A stretch of 64,000 nt of DNA from Allantophomopsis cytisporea. Lineage: Eukaryota > Ascomycota > Leotiomycetes > Phacidiales > Phacidiaceae. The notes beneath the pieces were generated by a model. That model searched no databases. It had not been told where the DNA came from and saw nothing but the letters and a program-made list of their open reading frames with translations. The stretch covers positions 1,302,001 to 1,366,000 of the forward strand of contig CP103035.1 of NCBI GenBank assembly GCA_024752435.1, written 5' to 3'. Positions 53,795-64,000 of the stretch are shown one piece after another (within the stretch, counting starts at the first letter, position 1; every line of letters starts with the position of its first letter). The position numbers and the translations under genes were made by a program.

Positions 53795-56700
53795 CACTGT
53801 CACAGAGGCATCTCGAACCGAAAGTTCCAGTTATTCGGGTTTTTGGAGCCACCGAAACTGGCCAGAAAGTATGCGCTCATATTCATGGCGCTTTCCCATA
53901 TTTATATGTGGAATACACAGGAAATCTAAATCATGAAGACGGTAAATTTTGTAAAAAATAACATTTGGTCGCGGCGCGGCTAATATCTGATCTAGTGGGT
54001 GCATACATCTATCGACTACATCTCTCTATCGACCATGCCCTCGCCGTGAGTTATCGGCGCAATATGCACGATGGAAAGTCTAAATTTGTAGCAAGGATCA
54101 CACTGGTCAAAGGCGTACCTTTTTATGGGTATCATGTCGGATATAGATATTTTCTGAAGATATACATGCTGAATCCGATGCATATGACACGCCTCGCGGA
54201 CCTCCTACGACAGGGTGTGATCATGAAAAAAGTCTTCCAACCATTCGAGGCTCATCTCCAGTACCTTCTACAGTGGATGGCCGACTACAATCTATACGGC
54301 TGTGGCTATATTGATTGTCGCAAAGTCGTATTTCGACCTGAAGTGCCGAAGTACGAGGACATGGATAATTCTTCACATTTGTGGCATGACAGGTCGATAC
54401 CAAAAGATTGTATCAGTAAGAACGGAGACCTTCAAAGGGTCAGTCATTGCTCTATAGAAGTCGACATATGTGTTCAGGATATTCTCAATAGACATGACAT
54501 CAAGCCTCGAGATCTTCATCATGACTTTATCGAACGTTTAAATCCTCTTGCACCAGGTGAGAAACTGGTACATAGTATGGCCGGTTTATGGCGCGACGAG
54601 ACAAGACGACGAAAGGCTAAAATGGTCAATCCGGATCCTGGCAGCAGCCCCTTTCCCCCAGAAGTTCTGGTTTCAATGTCAGCAGATTCTAGGAGCTCTA
54701 AAATGGGTGGTTGGATACATGAGGAGGAGTACGTAGAACAAATCAGGGAGCTGATACGTGACGAGAAGAACAAAAGCGACGGTGTTGATATCTCTTTCGA
54801 AAACTTTGTGAACCATACCCCTTTTACGGATACCATCAGGACTACTCTCCAGTCTGTGGAAGACTTATATCCTGAAAATTTGGTTCCCGCTTTGGGTCTT
54901 AAGTATCATGGTGATACGCCAGTTATGGAAATTGAGCTTCGGACTGAGAGTGCGGATGTCGATGAGAACGGCATTTTTGACTTCAACAGGGAGGATTTGC
55001 AAGATATACCATACGATTCAGATGAAGAGATCATGCAACAGATTAAATTATCCCAACAAAAGGCTAAGGACAAGGTCGAGAATGTTCATTCCAATTCTGA
55101 CGGTAACGAATCAACAGGATACAACGTTGATGACAAAAAGCGACCCAAGGAAAGGCCGGACGGCAAATTGTTTGGAAATTCTACAAGTTCAAATATTCCG
55201 GGGTCTTCTATGTCATCCCACAAACATAGCCCAAAACGATCTCGATCTGTATCACCGACCCCTAGCTACTACAACAAACGACTGCGGATTGAGTTGAAAG
55301 ATGCTCAAGGCAGTCATGTCGAAGGGTTTTCTGAATCGAGCGCTCCTAGCATAGTTGATGGTCCAAGTACGAAGGCAGAGCAGCGGAGTGTAAGAACCAC
55401 TGTGAATCGAGTCAGGAGTCATAATGGGCATAGTAGGAGTCGTTCAATAATACTTGAGCCATCTTTTGGTCTGGCCAAGCCTTTGTCTTCCGGACAGCGA
55501 CTACCGTCAGCAAATACATCGCCAACCTTACACAAATCAAGCCTTAAGTCCAGTCTATATAATTTTGGCTTTCCTGTCGTTAAGGATCCCCATGACCCCA
55601 GCACGGTTCAACATCTGAGTCAACAAAGTAGTTCACAAAAGAGTGTGCACAGTTCTCCAACTAAGCATGTGCCATTGAGCTTCTCAAATTTCCAAGACGA
55701 ATCGCCGCAGAAACTGTCACCAGGAAAAGGCTCACGCTTCTCATCTGTCTCAGAGAGCTCTGTTTCTTCCATGAAAGCTCTTCAGAAAGTTGCAAATAGC
55801 TTAAGTTCTCCTAGTGAGAGTATTGTTTGGGTTTTTGCGGAACCGCCCCCTGTTGCAGAACAAGTTGAGGAGACAATGGAAGAGAACGGCCTTCCGCGTA
55901 TCATATATCAGGATGCCTTCTATAGTGACGAGACCGATGTCCCGGAGAGGGCAAGAGAATGGGCTGGGAGAGAATTCAAACTTGAGAGCACCACTGTGCC
56001 ATTCCTACCCGATTTCGATCACACGGGGACCTCGCTTGCGACATATGGTTTTAAGCCAAGTTTAGTCCTCGACAAAGTGAAAGAAGCCAAAGGGTTCCGT
56101 CAACGCCGTCACTTATGTAAGCTCAGGAGTTGGGAGATCGCTGAACCACCACCGACGTGCGCGGAAGTTGTGGCCTGGTTTATACAGAAAGATATAGGCA
56201 GACAAGGAGGTGCTGCAAAGTATCAGGAGGCTTCTGCTCCAAAAGTTCAAAGTCCGAAGATTGACAAGCTCTCTCAAATTGATGGTCCAACACAACACGG
56301 CAAGCATGGCTTCAAGTATACTCAAAACAAGAAGACTACCGGTGTTCAACATGAAGTACAGTACATGAGCACTATGAGCTTAGAGGTACATGTTAATACA
56401 AGGGACAAATTCGTGCCAAATCCAGAAGAAGATGAGATACAAAGTGTCTTTTGGTGTTTGCAATCAAACGAAGACAGTTCTGAGAGTAATGGCATTGCAG
56501 AAGGAATGCATGTTGGAATTGTGACGTTGTCCGAGGATGGCAGCATGGCATCTAAGATCCGTAGCCAAGTAGCCATTGAACTCACAGAAGAAACATCAGA
56601 GTTAGATATACTTAACCGAATAGTTGAAATTGTGAGGACTCATGACCCAGATATTCTCACCGGATATGAAGTCCATGGTGGGTCATGGGGGTTTCTCATC

Positions 56701-58944
56701 GAGCGTGCTCGTCTTAAATACGACTACGACCTCTGTGACGAATTTTCTCGAATGAAGAGTCAGTCACATGGACGATTCGGAAAGGACAACGACAAATGGG
56801 GATTCAACAATACCTCGACTATTAAGATCACGGGCAGACATATGATCAACATATGGCGTGCCATGAGGGCGGAGCTTAACCTGCTCCAATATACGATGGA
56901 AAACGTTGTATTCCACTTACTACATCGTCGTATACCACACTTTTCCTATCAGGACCTCACAACTTGGTATACGAACGACAAGCCCCGAGACTTGTCGAAA
57001 GTTTTGAAGTACTATATTTCTCGTGTGCAGCTAGATCTTGAGATTCTTGAGCAGAACGAACTTATTCCCAGGACGAGTGAACAGGCCAGACTACTTGGAG
57101 TGGACTTCTTCTCTGTCTTCTCTCGAGGCTCTCAATTCAAGGTTGAGTCAATCATGTTTCGACTTGCGAAGCCTGAGAATTTCCTCCTTGTTTCTCCCAG
57201 TCGAAAACAAGTGGGTGGTCAGAATGCACTCGAGTGTCTACCTCTTGTTATGGAGCCACAGAGTGCATTTTATAACAGTCCTCTTCTAGTGCTTGACTTT
57301 CAGAGTCTGTATCCCAGTGTTATGATTGCTTACAATTATTGCTATTCGACATTTTTGGGAAGAGTTACGAATTGGCGGGGCCAAAACAAGATGGGATTCA
57401 CAGAATTTCATCGGCAACAGCGTCTACTTGAATTACTCAAAGATCACATCAACATCGCGCCGAACGGAATGATGTACGTTAAACCTGATATTCGAAAATC
57501 TCTCTTGGCAAAGATGCTTGGTGAGTTTCTTGAAACTCGGATAATGGTAAAGAGCGGGATGAAGGAGGACAAGGATGACAAGTCACTTCAGCGATTGCTG
57601 AATAACAGACAGCTGGCTCTGAAGCTTATCGCTAATGTCACTTATGGTTATACTTCTGCATCCTTCTCCGGAAGAATGCCTTGTTCCGAAATTGCTGACA
57701 GCATTGTCCAAACTGGACGAGAGACTCTTGAAAAGGCTATTGCTCTTATCCACTCTGTCAAACGATGGGGTGCTGAAGTAGTTTATGGAGATACTGATAG
57801 TATCTTTGTCTATCTCAAAGGTCGTACGAAAGACCAAGCCTTCGACATTGGGAATGAGATTGCCAAAACGATCACGGACATGAACCCACGACCTGTTAAG
57901 CTCAAGTTCGAAAAGGTTTATCTTCCCTGCGTTTTACTTGCAAAGAAACGATACGTGGGCTTCAAGTACGAGTCCAAGGACCAGCTTGTTCCTGATTTCG
58001 ATGCGAAAGGTATTGAGACAGTTCGAAGAGATGGCACGCCGGCCGAGCAGAAGATCGAGGAGAAAGCACTGAAGATTTTATTTCGTACAGCAGACCTGTC
58101 GCAAGTGAAGTCCTATTTCCAAAGCCAGTGCGAGAAGATCATGCGCGGCAGCGTCAGCATCCAAGATTTCTGCTTCGCGAAAGAAGTCAGGCTCGGCACA
58201 TACAGCGAGAAAGGTCCCCCACCACCCGGTGCTCTCATTTCTACCCGCCGCATGTTGGCTGATCCCCGTTCTGAGCCACAATACGGAGAACGCGTACCCT
58301 ATGTTGTCATAAGTGGCGCACCAGGTGCCCGCCTTATAGATCGCTGCGTAGCGCCTGAGACCCTACTCACGAGCGACCATAATGAACTGGACGCCGAGTA
58401 CTATATATTGAAGAACCTTATCCCACCCCTCGAACGAATTTTCAACCTCGTAGGCGCAAACGTCCGCACTTGGTACGATGAGATGCCGAAAATCCAACGT
58501 ATTCGTCGCGTGGATACCAATTTTCAAATAATGAACCAGGACGGTGCGGCGAATATCAAGAAAACGCTCGAGAGCTATATGAATCTTTCCTCGTGCCTTG
58601 TCTGCCGCACCAAACTCGAATATCAGATTCCTACAATGCTAGATTCTGTTCTAACAACACTGCCTATCTGTGCAGATTGCCTGGCTAGTCAGGCGACTTC
58701 TCTGCTCACGCTGAGGACTAGGCTCAGTAATGAAGAGAAGAAGGCACAGGACATCAATCGTGTTTGTGGGAATTGTTCGGGCTTCTCTTTTGGAGATGAG
58801 GTCAGGTGTGATAGTAAGGACTGCTCTGTCTTCTATACGCGTGTGAGGCAGAAGGCGAAATTGGGGAGAGAGTTAGGTGTTGTGGAGCCGGTGATAAAGG
58901 TTCTGCAGGGGATTGAGATTGATTTGGTCGACTTAGAGTGGTGA
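53707..58944 (+). CDS. REV3: DNA polymerase zeta catalytic subunit Rev3
   Basis: B-family polymerase for translesion synthesis and most damage-induced mutagenesis, working with Rev7. Exons are 53707-53941 and 53996-58944, with a 54-nt intron (GTAAAT, branch CTAAT/CTGAT, CTAG); the protein is 1,727 aa. N-terminal: FRVRLNCIDNYQATPTSFDP, then VGAYIYRLHLSIDHALAVSY. A long Ser-rich linker follows. The exonuclease-like domain reads MSLEVHVNTRDKFVPNPEED and DILTGYEVHGGSWGFLIERA, lacking the acidic exonuclease residues as in Rev3. Polymerase motifs are DFQSLYPSVMIAYNYCYSTF (A), KLIANVTYGYTSASFSGRMP (B) and VYGDTDSIFVYL (C). The C-terminus has two four-Cys modules (CLVCRTKLE...CADC and CGNCSGFS...CDSKDC); the second binds an Fe-S cluster in the family. 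Confidence 0.96.
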
Positions 58945-59729
58945 AGTGATTTTGATTCTCTGTTGGATATGATATGTAAGATAGACCACTGGAAAATATG
59001 GGCCTTGGAAGAACAGTACATAGAGTGCTCCTACTGCACGGGCATAGACTCATTGATAGCGATTATGAAAGCGGTGCTTTCTAGAATAGCTTGGCATTGC
59101 GAGAAGTCCAATTTACATTCTGTTGATTATTTTGTACCGATTGAATTCACAGAGAAAATGACAATGAGATTACGACGATGAACTATATAATGGTTTCAGA
59201 GAACTTTCAAGCACTTGAATTTAGTTGGCCTTGAACATCAAATCATCCTTCGTCACACTTTAATAGTTTGCGCAGTACGTTAAAGTTCTATAATATCATA
59301 TTATTATACAACTACATATCACTTTAAAATCATTTTAATGCCACTCTGCTACTAGGATGTGCGATCATAGAGTTTCGTATTCGGGTGGTGGTTTGGTGAC
59401 TTCGAGAATCGTGATATGGCGGGAAAGCTCGTTTTGTGCTGCCTGCCGTGTTACTACAGCTTTGCAGCCGTTTGTGCTCACACCGATCTCATCCTCGGCA
59501 TAATAATTGGACGTGCTTACATGGCCTACCTTATCTACTCCCCTGTTGACGCCCGCAAAAACAATAACAATGCTGGTTCGTCATAAGACAGCATACCTAC
59601 AGGCAACAAAATTATGACTCGACTCTATATTCGTCCAATGATGAATGAACTTTCCATTTCTTCAATACCTCCATCCTTTTTGTTGTAATCTTCTTCATCT
59701 TCTTATTCTTCATCTTCATCATCGTCATC
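58945..59729. other. Intergenic, REV3 3' flank and promoter of secreted protein
   Basis: No gene is supported; the ORF 58963-59181 is featureless. A CT-rich leader with many CATC repeats precedes 59730. Confidence 0.5.
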
Positions 59730-61289
59730 ATGATTGTATTTTCTACACAGTCGTTATTCACCACTCTAGTGGTAGCACATACAGTGTCTGCTCTCCAAAC
59801 CCAGAAACCTCTTTCATCGTCACTCGATGATCCCTATGCACCGAATGTTGAAAGCGCCAAAGCGAACGCGAATCTCATTTTCAACGCCATACATTCATCC
59901 ATGCGACAATGGGGATCATCGCTACAACACAATGGAATGTCATTCTTTCCAGCCTATGTCCCTAATGGCACTCTACTTTATCATGGAGACCCTACCAATG
60001 AAAAGCCACCCGGTCTAGAATGGCTTGCTTTCGAATGGGAACATGGAGAACTATTTGCGCAGGGCACCACAAACGCTGATAAGTCGGAAAGATCTCATAC
60101 ATCGATGATCCCTAATATCTTTCGTCCGAGGAACAAGGTTTCCGCTGATGTGGCACTGGTGAGACCTCCAGGATACCTTCAAATCTATAAGGCCAACAGA
60201 CCTCTGGATAGACTGCTGTATATTGATGGGATGTCAGCAGGAAATTCTGATTGTGGGACTCTTGATACTCAAGATCTTATCTTGTTGAACACATCTCGAG
60301 ACCCAATGGCAGATCCTGAGCGCGCTCAAGATCTTTGCGATCTTGGTGCGGAGTGGGATATTGAGGCCTTCATTCGAATGGAGGCTGGATTCGAGGTGAT
60401 AAAGTGTAATTTTTCGGACGGGCTTGATTATTTATCACATAAGAAAGAACCAGCATTGGAAGATATGTGGACTTATGTCATGAGGTTTTTCTCTGAATAT
60501 ATGCGTGGTGTGGAGTCTCGATATCATGGCATTGGCTCTGGCAGAGTTGTTCTTGACTACTCATCTATGGTTTCCGCCTACTTTTACCCAACGAACCTTT
60601 CCAATTCAAACACAGGCGCCTATGATTCAAGTCTTCCCCGACTTATAAACTCGCAGCCTGCGCAATGGAACCGCATAAAGTCTGATCTGAGAGATGTCAT
60701 CTCTAGGGAAAGATCAATCTATGACAGTATAAACTGGCAGGGTGTCGTTGACATGATTGTCACGCGCTATTCTACCCGTCTAGATTTCATGGCCAGTACC
60801 CAATCTCGAAACGGGGTTATGTATACTGTCAACATTCTTCTAGACATGTTCATCGACTTTAGTGCGGAGCCTCCCTCTCTAGATGATTCTGTGAGAGCAT
60901 GTTCTTCACATTTTCTACAGGAAGTTACTCCTTCCACGGAACAAGATCATCTGATATCTGCCGCTATTGAATCTGTAAATCGAAGAATCTGCAAGACCCT
61001 CTTTGAGATCAGAGAGGATTTGATATTGAACATACATAACAATGATGATTCAATAGATTCTAGAATTACGCAGGAGATCCAAGATCTGAAAGAGTGGCTC
61101 AACTGGACGACTTGGAAGTCATGTGGGCAATGCAAGTCTGATGAAGTGTGTTATGTGGCAGCTTGGCCATGGGGGTATGCCGAGGACCATTTCAATCCAA
61201 GCTGTAAGAAATGGACGGAACTTGCTGAACGTGCTATGCGAGAAACAGATGCCGGATATTGGTTTCCTGATGGAGTACCTAGGATTTGA
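59730..61289 (+). CDS. Conserved secreted fungal protein of unknown function
   Basis: Intronless, 519 aa. It begins with a signal peptide (MIVFSTQSLFTTLVVAHTVSA). The mature part has a recognisable ascomycete-wide segment, NGMSFFPAYVPNGTLLYHGD followed by LEWLAFEWEHGELFAQG, then YLQIYKANRPLDRLLYIDGM, LCDLGAEWDIEAFIRMEAGF and the C-terminal CKKWTELAERAM. Several N-glycosylation sequons (PNGTLLYH, LNTSRD, CNFSDG, TNLSNS, LNWTTW) and about nine Cys support secretion. I know the pattern as an uncharacterised family, often found at the cell surface or in the secretome; no catalytic motif is evident. A hydrolase-like role cannot be claimed. The ATG is the first that opens the signal peptide. Confidence 0.8.
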   Translation: MIVFSTQSLFTTLVVAHTVSALQTQKPLSSSLDDPYAPNVESAKANANLIFNAIHSSMRQWGSSLQHNGMSFFPAYVPNGTLLYHGDPTNEKPPGLEWLAFEWEHGELFAQGTTNADKSERSHTSMIPNIFRPRNKVSADVALVRPPGYLQIYKANRPLDRLLYIDGMSAGNSDCGTLDTQDLILLNTSRDPMADPERAQDLCDLGAEWDIEAFIRMEAGFEVIKCNFSDGLDYLSHKKEPALEDMWTYVMRFFSEYMRGVESRYHGIGSGRVVLDYSSMVSAYFYPTNLSNSNTGAYDSSLPRLINSQPAQWNRIKSDLRDVISRERSIYDSINWQGVVDMIVTRYSTRLDFMASTQSRNGVMYTVNILLDMFIDFSAEPPSLDDSVRACSSHFLQEVTPSTEQDHLISAAIESVNRRICKTLFEIREDLILNIHNNDDSIDSRITQEIQDLKEWLNWTTWKSCGQCKSDEVCYVAAWPWGYAEDHFNPSCKKWTELAERAMRETDAGYWFPDGVPRI

Positions 61290-61766
61290 TGTAATGTAAG
61301 CACAAAAATTTGTATATATGTTAAAGCGTCCTTAACATCAGCGATATTATTCCCCGTACGCAGAAAATTTGGTTGTAACCCTTGGAATTTTGTTCAGTTG
61401 CATATCCAACAACTTAGAATATAAGGTATACAATACATAAGTATAAGGACGTAGATAGAAATAGCAGATCAAAAATGCACGTGGCGAGGTTTCGTGATGT
61501 TTTATAGAGTGGTTTGACATTTCTCAGTAAGTAGCGATCGAAAGCCTCTGATTTACAATGAGCGCTTTGCCTTATTTAGCAACACCGCCCTTTGTAAGCC
61601 ACATCCGATGCCCAAATAGGCAGTGACCGCTATAAGCCACACATCCCCCCCTACAACGACTAGTTAGACAGAATCTAAATCTAACAGCATCGCATATAAA
61701 TGCCAAGCTCTGCCCATTAGATGATCTATTTGTGTTCTTCCCCTTTGAACTTTCCTCTCAGAAACC
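61290..61766. other. Intergenic before the HAD phosphatase gene
   Basis: 3' flank of the secreted-protein gene and promoter of the phosphatase gene. Nothing was recognised. Confidence 0.5.
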
Positions 61767-62561
61767 ATGGGCTCCATCCAAGAAGATTTCGCCGCTGGCC
61801 ATGACTTCACGGGGCCAGCGGTAACGCACGCCTTCGCAGGCCTGCTCTTCGATATGGACGGCACGATAATTGACTCAACAAATGCAATAGTCAAGTACTG
61901 GCATAAGTAAGGTCACAAGGCAACCACGTGCCACCAACTCGCTCATATACTAACACCTCACAGGCTCGGTGAAGAGCTGCATGTAGACCCAAACGTGATT
62001 CTGCAGACGTCACATGGGCGCCGCAGCATCGACGTGCTCAAGATCGTTGATCCGTCCAAGGCGAACTGGGAGTTTGTGTGTCACGCAGAAGGGCGGGTTC
62101 CACTAGAATTCGGTGACGACGCCGTGGAGATCCCAGGTGCTCGCGCGCTGCTCGATAGTCTGCAGACCGCAAAGGCGCGATGGGGTGTCGTCACGTCCGG
62201 CACCAAGCCGTTGGTGACTGGTTGGTTGGAGGTACTTAAGCTACCGACGCCAGACAACCTGGTCACTGCTGAGAGTGTGGATAACGGGAAGCCGGATCCA
62301 ACGTGCTATCTCATGGGGAAGGAAAAGATTGGGCTGAAAGATGCTAAGGGGGATATTTTAGTGCTTGAGGATGCACCGGCAGGAATTCGAGCGGGGAAGG
62401 CAGCGGGGTGTAAGGTTCTGGGGTTGGCGACTACGCACAGTGTCAAACAGGTTCTTGCTGCTGGTGCGGATTGGGTTGTCAAAGATTTGAAGAGCGTTAG
62501 ACTTATTGATGGTGGTGAGGATGGGGTTAGACTCGAGATTGGGAACACGTTAGTGAGATGA
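61767..62561 (+). CDS. HAD-family glycerol-3-phosphate phosphatase (GPP1/RHR2-like)
   Basis: Converts glycerol-3-phosphate to glycerol, the last step of glycerol synthesis used in osmotic adaptation. Relatives include 2-deoxyglucose-6-phosphatase and other HAD sugar phosphatases. Exons are 61767-61906 and 61964-62561, with a 57-nt intron; the protein is 245 aa. HAD motif I is LLFDMDGTIIDST near residue 30. The cap segment follows the intron (TSHGRRSIDVLKIV). Motif II is VVTSGTKPLV, motif III has Lys in NGKPDPTCYLMGKEKIGLK, and motif IV is ILVLEDAPAGIRAGKAAGCK. GRRSIDVLK and the length favour the GPP branch. The start ATG sits in ACCATGG, a strong fungal context. Its potential upstream regulator, the HOG MAPKKK, is on the same window but 35 kb away. 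Confidence 0.85.
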
Positions 62562-63038
62562 TCCTTGCTTTTGCAGTAGACTTCGTAACTAGAGAACCTG
62601 TCGTATCATGGAGCTTTTAGAAAGGGGGTTTTTTTTTTCAGGTATAAGTATTAAATATAGGCATCGTATAAGCAAAATATCCTTAGCCTTATGGATCCAG
62701 CTATCCGTTCTCACATGCGACGTCAACCAAATTCTCACCCACTCCCCTCCTCTACCTCCTCCACCTCTTCTGCCCCTGTCCCTTCCCATGCTCTTTAAAA
62801 ATTAATTGCTCAAGAACCCATTGTTGGCGTCCTCGTGACTTCCACGTGCTGCTGATAAGCTCCTGAATGAAGATCCTTATTCTTGTCCTTCCTCTCGGCG
62901 GGATCATTTCTGCTACTTAGGAATCCGACTATAATATCTGCTTCAACAGTCAAAAACGGTGATTGAACTCGGAACATGAAGCGTGACCATATTGAGTATC
63001 TGCGCCGCACTTAGTTCATACCGACAAGTTCTATGACT
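62562..63038. other. Convergent 3' intergenic GPP-like / MCT1
   Basis: Short convergent interval with a 10-T run near 62629 and CCTCC-rich DNA near 62745-62770. The ORFs here are chance readings. Confidence 0.5.
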
Positions 63039-64000
63039 TCAAGTCTGATCATCCATAACTCCCTCAGTATCTTCCAGCGCCCTCAACACCTCTTCGACCT
63101 CTTTAGGATCACTGATGCCCCATACACCACCCCCTTTCACTAAGTCCTTGCCGCGCATACCTACTTCCTTCCCCACTAAATTCCTACCGACCTTCCCTGG
63201 CCCGATCCCAATCCATCTCCTAACTTTCTCTTCCTGATCCAAAAACTTGATACTATCCCACCATCTGACGGTCTCCACGCATTGTCTGGCCCACAAGTCC
63301 TCTAACTGCGCCTTGCTCTCAAACGGTCTGGCTGAAACATTACTTACACACTCCATGATCCCTGGAAACTTAACAATGCTTTCGTTTTCCTTCCCCTTAA
63401 CCCTACTTGTCCCCGTCAACAGCTTCCGCATTAACGCTGAAGCCGGTAGCATAAGCGGGCTATGAAAAGGGCTATCGCTCTTCAACCTCACAGCTCTTGG
63501 ATCATGCCCCCCAAACTGCCTCACATGCGCCAACAGCTCCCGGATGCGCTCAATGTTCCCACTTAGCACAATCTGATTCTTACTATTAATATTCGCGACC
63601 AGAACCTGCGAGATAGGCGGGATATCTAGCGTGCTATCATCCTTACTCCCTTCCCTCCCAAGCTCCACGAACTCATCGATCGCAGCAATCAGGCTCGGCA
63701 TATGATCCGGCTCGGTAACAATAGCAATCATGCCATATTCTCCCCCGAACTCCGCCACGGCACGCGCACTGCACTCGGCCATGACCTCTGCTCTCCTTCT
63801 TATCAAGTATAGGCTATCCTCGAACTCTACAAAGCCACCCGCCACCAGCGCCGCGAACTCGCCCAGGCTGTGTCCGAGTGTCACATCCACGCGCTCCGAT
63901 GGCTTGAAGCCGAATTCGCGCTCGAGAATCCGCAGGATTAGGATGGAGGTCGCCATAATTGCCGGCTGAGCATTAGGCGTGGCGGTTAGGGTCGCATTCG
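63039..64000 (-). CDS. MCT1: Malonyl-CoA:ACP transacylase, mitochondrial type (5' end outside the window)
   Basis: Transfers malonyl groups to acyl carrier protein in mitochondrial type II fatty acid synthesis, which feeds lipoate production. The reading frame is open from the right edge: NATLTATPNAQPAIMATSIL precedes the first ATG in view, so the true start lies beyond 64000. The active-site motif is VDVTLGHSLGEFAALVAGGF with the nucleophilic Ser. QPAIM supplies the oxyanion Gln, RRAEVMAEC the malonyl-binding Arg region, and DSPFHSPLML the catalytic His. The C-terminal WIGIGPGKVGRNLV completes the acyltransferase fold. The fragment lacks the ketosynthase and other domains of a polyketide synthase, which favours the free-standing mitochondrial enzyme. 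It is partial. Confidence 0.88.
   Translation of the reverse strand, partial: NATLTATPNAQPAIMATSILILRILEREFGFKPSERVDVTLGHSLGEFAALVAGGFVEFEDSLYLIRRRAEVMAECSARAVAEFGGEYGMIAIVTEPDHMPSLIAAIDEFVELGREGSKDDSTLDIPPISQVLVANINSKNQIVLSGNIERIRELLAHVRQFGGHDPRAVRLKSDSPFHSPLMLPASALMRKLLTGTSRVKGKENESIVKFPGIMECVSNVSARPFESKAQLEDLWARQCVETVRWWDSIKFLDQEEKVRRWIGIGPGKVGRNLVGKEVGMRGKDLVKGGGVWGISDPKEVEEVLRALEDTEGVMDDQT

Noticed and set aside
61767..62561. Functional link between SSK2 and the glycerol-3-phosphatase as an osmotic gene cluster
   Set aside because: The genes are about 35 kb apart with many unrelated genes between them; shared pathway membership is probably coincidence.
63039..64000. Acyltransferase domain of a polyketide synthase running off the edge
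   Set aside because: The NAQPAIM to GHSLGEF spacing and the free C-terminal end without ACP or other modules favour mitochondrial MCT1; sequence beyond the edge would decide.

Overview
The window is nuclear DNA of a filamentous ascomycete (Pezizomycotina; Leotiomycetes is a guess from overall feel, not demonstrated). The grounds are many short GT-AG introns (46-137 nt) with CTAAC/CTGAC-like branch points, a dispersed single 5S rRNA gene, and a fungal gene set that includes a DIM-5 type H3K9 methyltransferase, a linoleate diol synthase-like dioxygenase/P450 fusion, an SSK2-type MAPKKK and several fungal-specific secreted proteins. No viral ORF, CRISPR array, intact transposon or bacterial-style operon was seen.

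Layout. (1) 1.5-5.3 kb: a dim-5/KMT1 ortholog, a relic exon, and a Ser/Thr-rich secreted protein. (2) 5.3-15.4 kb: a gene-poor, AT-looking island. It holds a small three-exon gene (94 aa), a kinase-like scrap, a long membrane-protein pseudogene with three in-frame stops and a frameshift, and a small secreted Cys-rich ORF that seems cut short by a stop. (3) 15.4-34.2 kb: a housekeeping block with a RidA-family protein, galactokinase, GPN3 GTPase, APQ12, a 5S rRNA gene, the SSK2-type MAPKKK, the replication initiator Sld3 and a DUF2235 hydrolase. (4) 34-42 kb: a Ppo-type fatty acid oxygenase and a cytochrome b2-type lactate dehydrogenase. (5) 42-64 kb: a compact block with Rcf2, an ALKBH6-like dioxygenase, a DFG10-type polyprenol reductase, a secreted or vacuolar 5'-nucleotidase, a LAT-type amino acid permease, an NTF2/SnoaL-like protein, Rev3 (DNA polymerase zeta), a fungal-conserved secreted protein, a glycerol-3-phosphatase-like HAD enzyme and the 3' part of mitochondrial malonyl-CoA:ACP transacylase.

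How they work together. The genes are mostly independent housekeeping loci arranged as convergent or divergent pairs; no biosynthetic cluster is evident. Two DNA-metabolism genes, Sld3 and Rev3, carry ACGCGT (MluI cell-cycle box) elements and upstream ORFs in their 5' regions. SSK2 and a glycerol-3-phosphatase both belong to the osmotic stress response but are about 35 kb apart. The most notable anomalies are the reading-frame break in the Ppo-type oxygenase, the multiply broken membrane-protein gene, the otherwise hidden 94-aa gene, and the uORF/MCB arrangement at Sld3 and Rev3. I did not find a convincing new multi-gene system. Exon coordinates were worked out by hand from splice motifs and protein continuity and should be tested with RNA reads.
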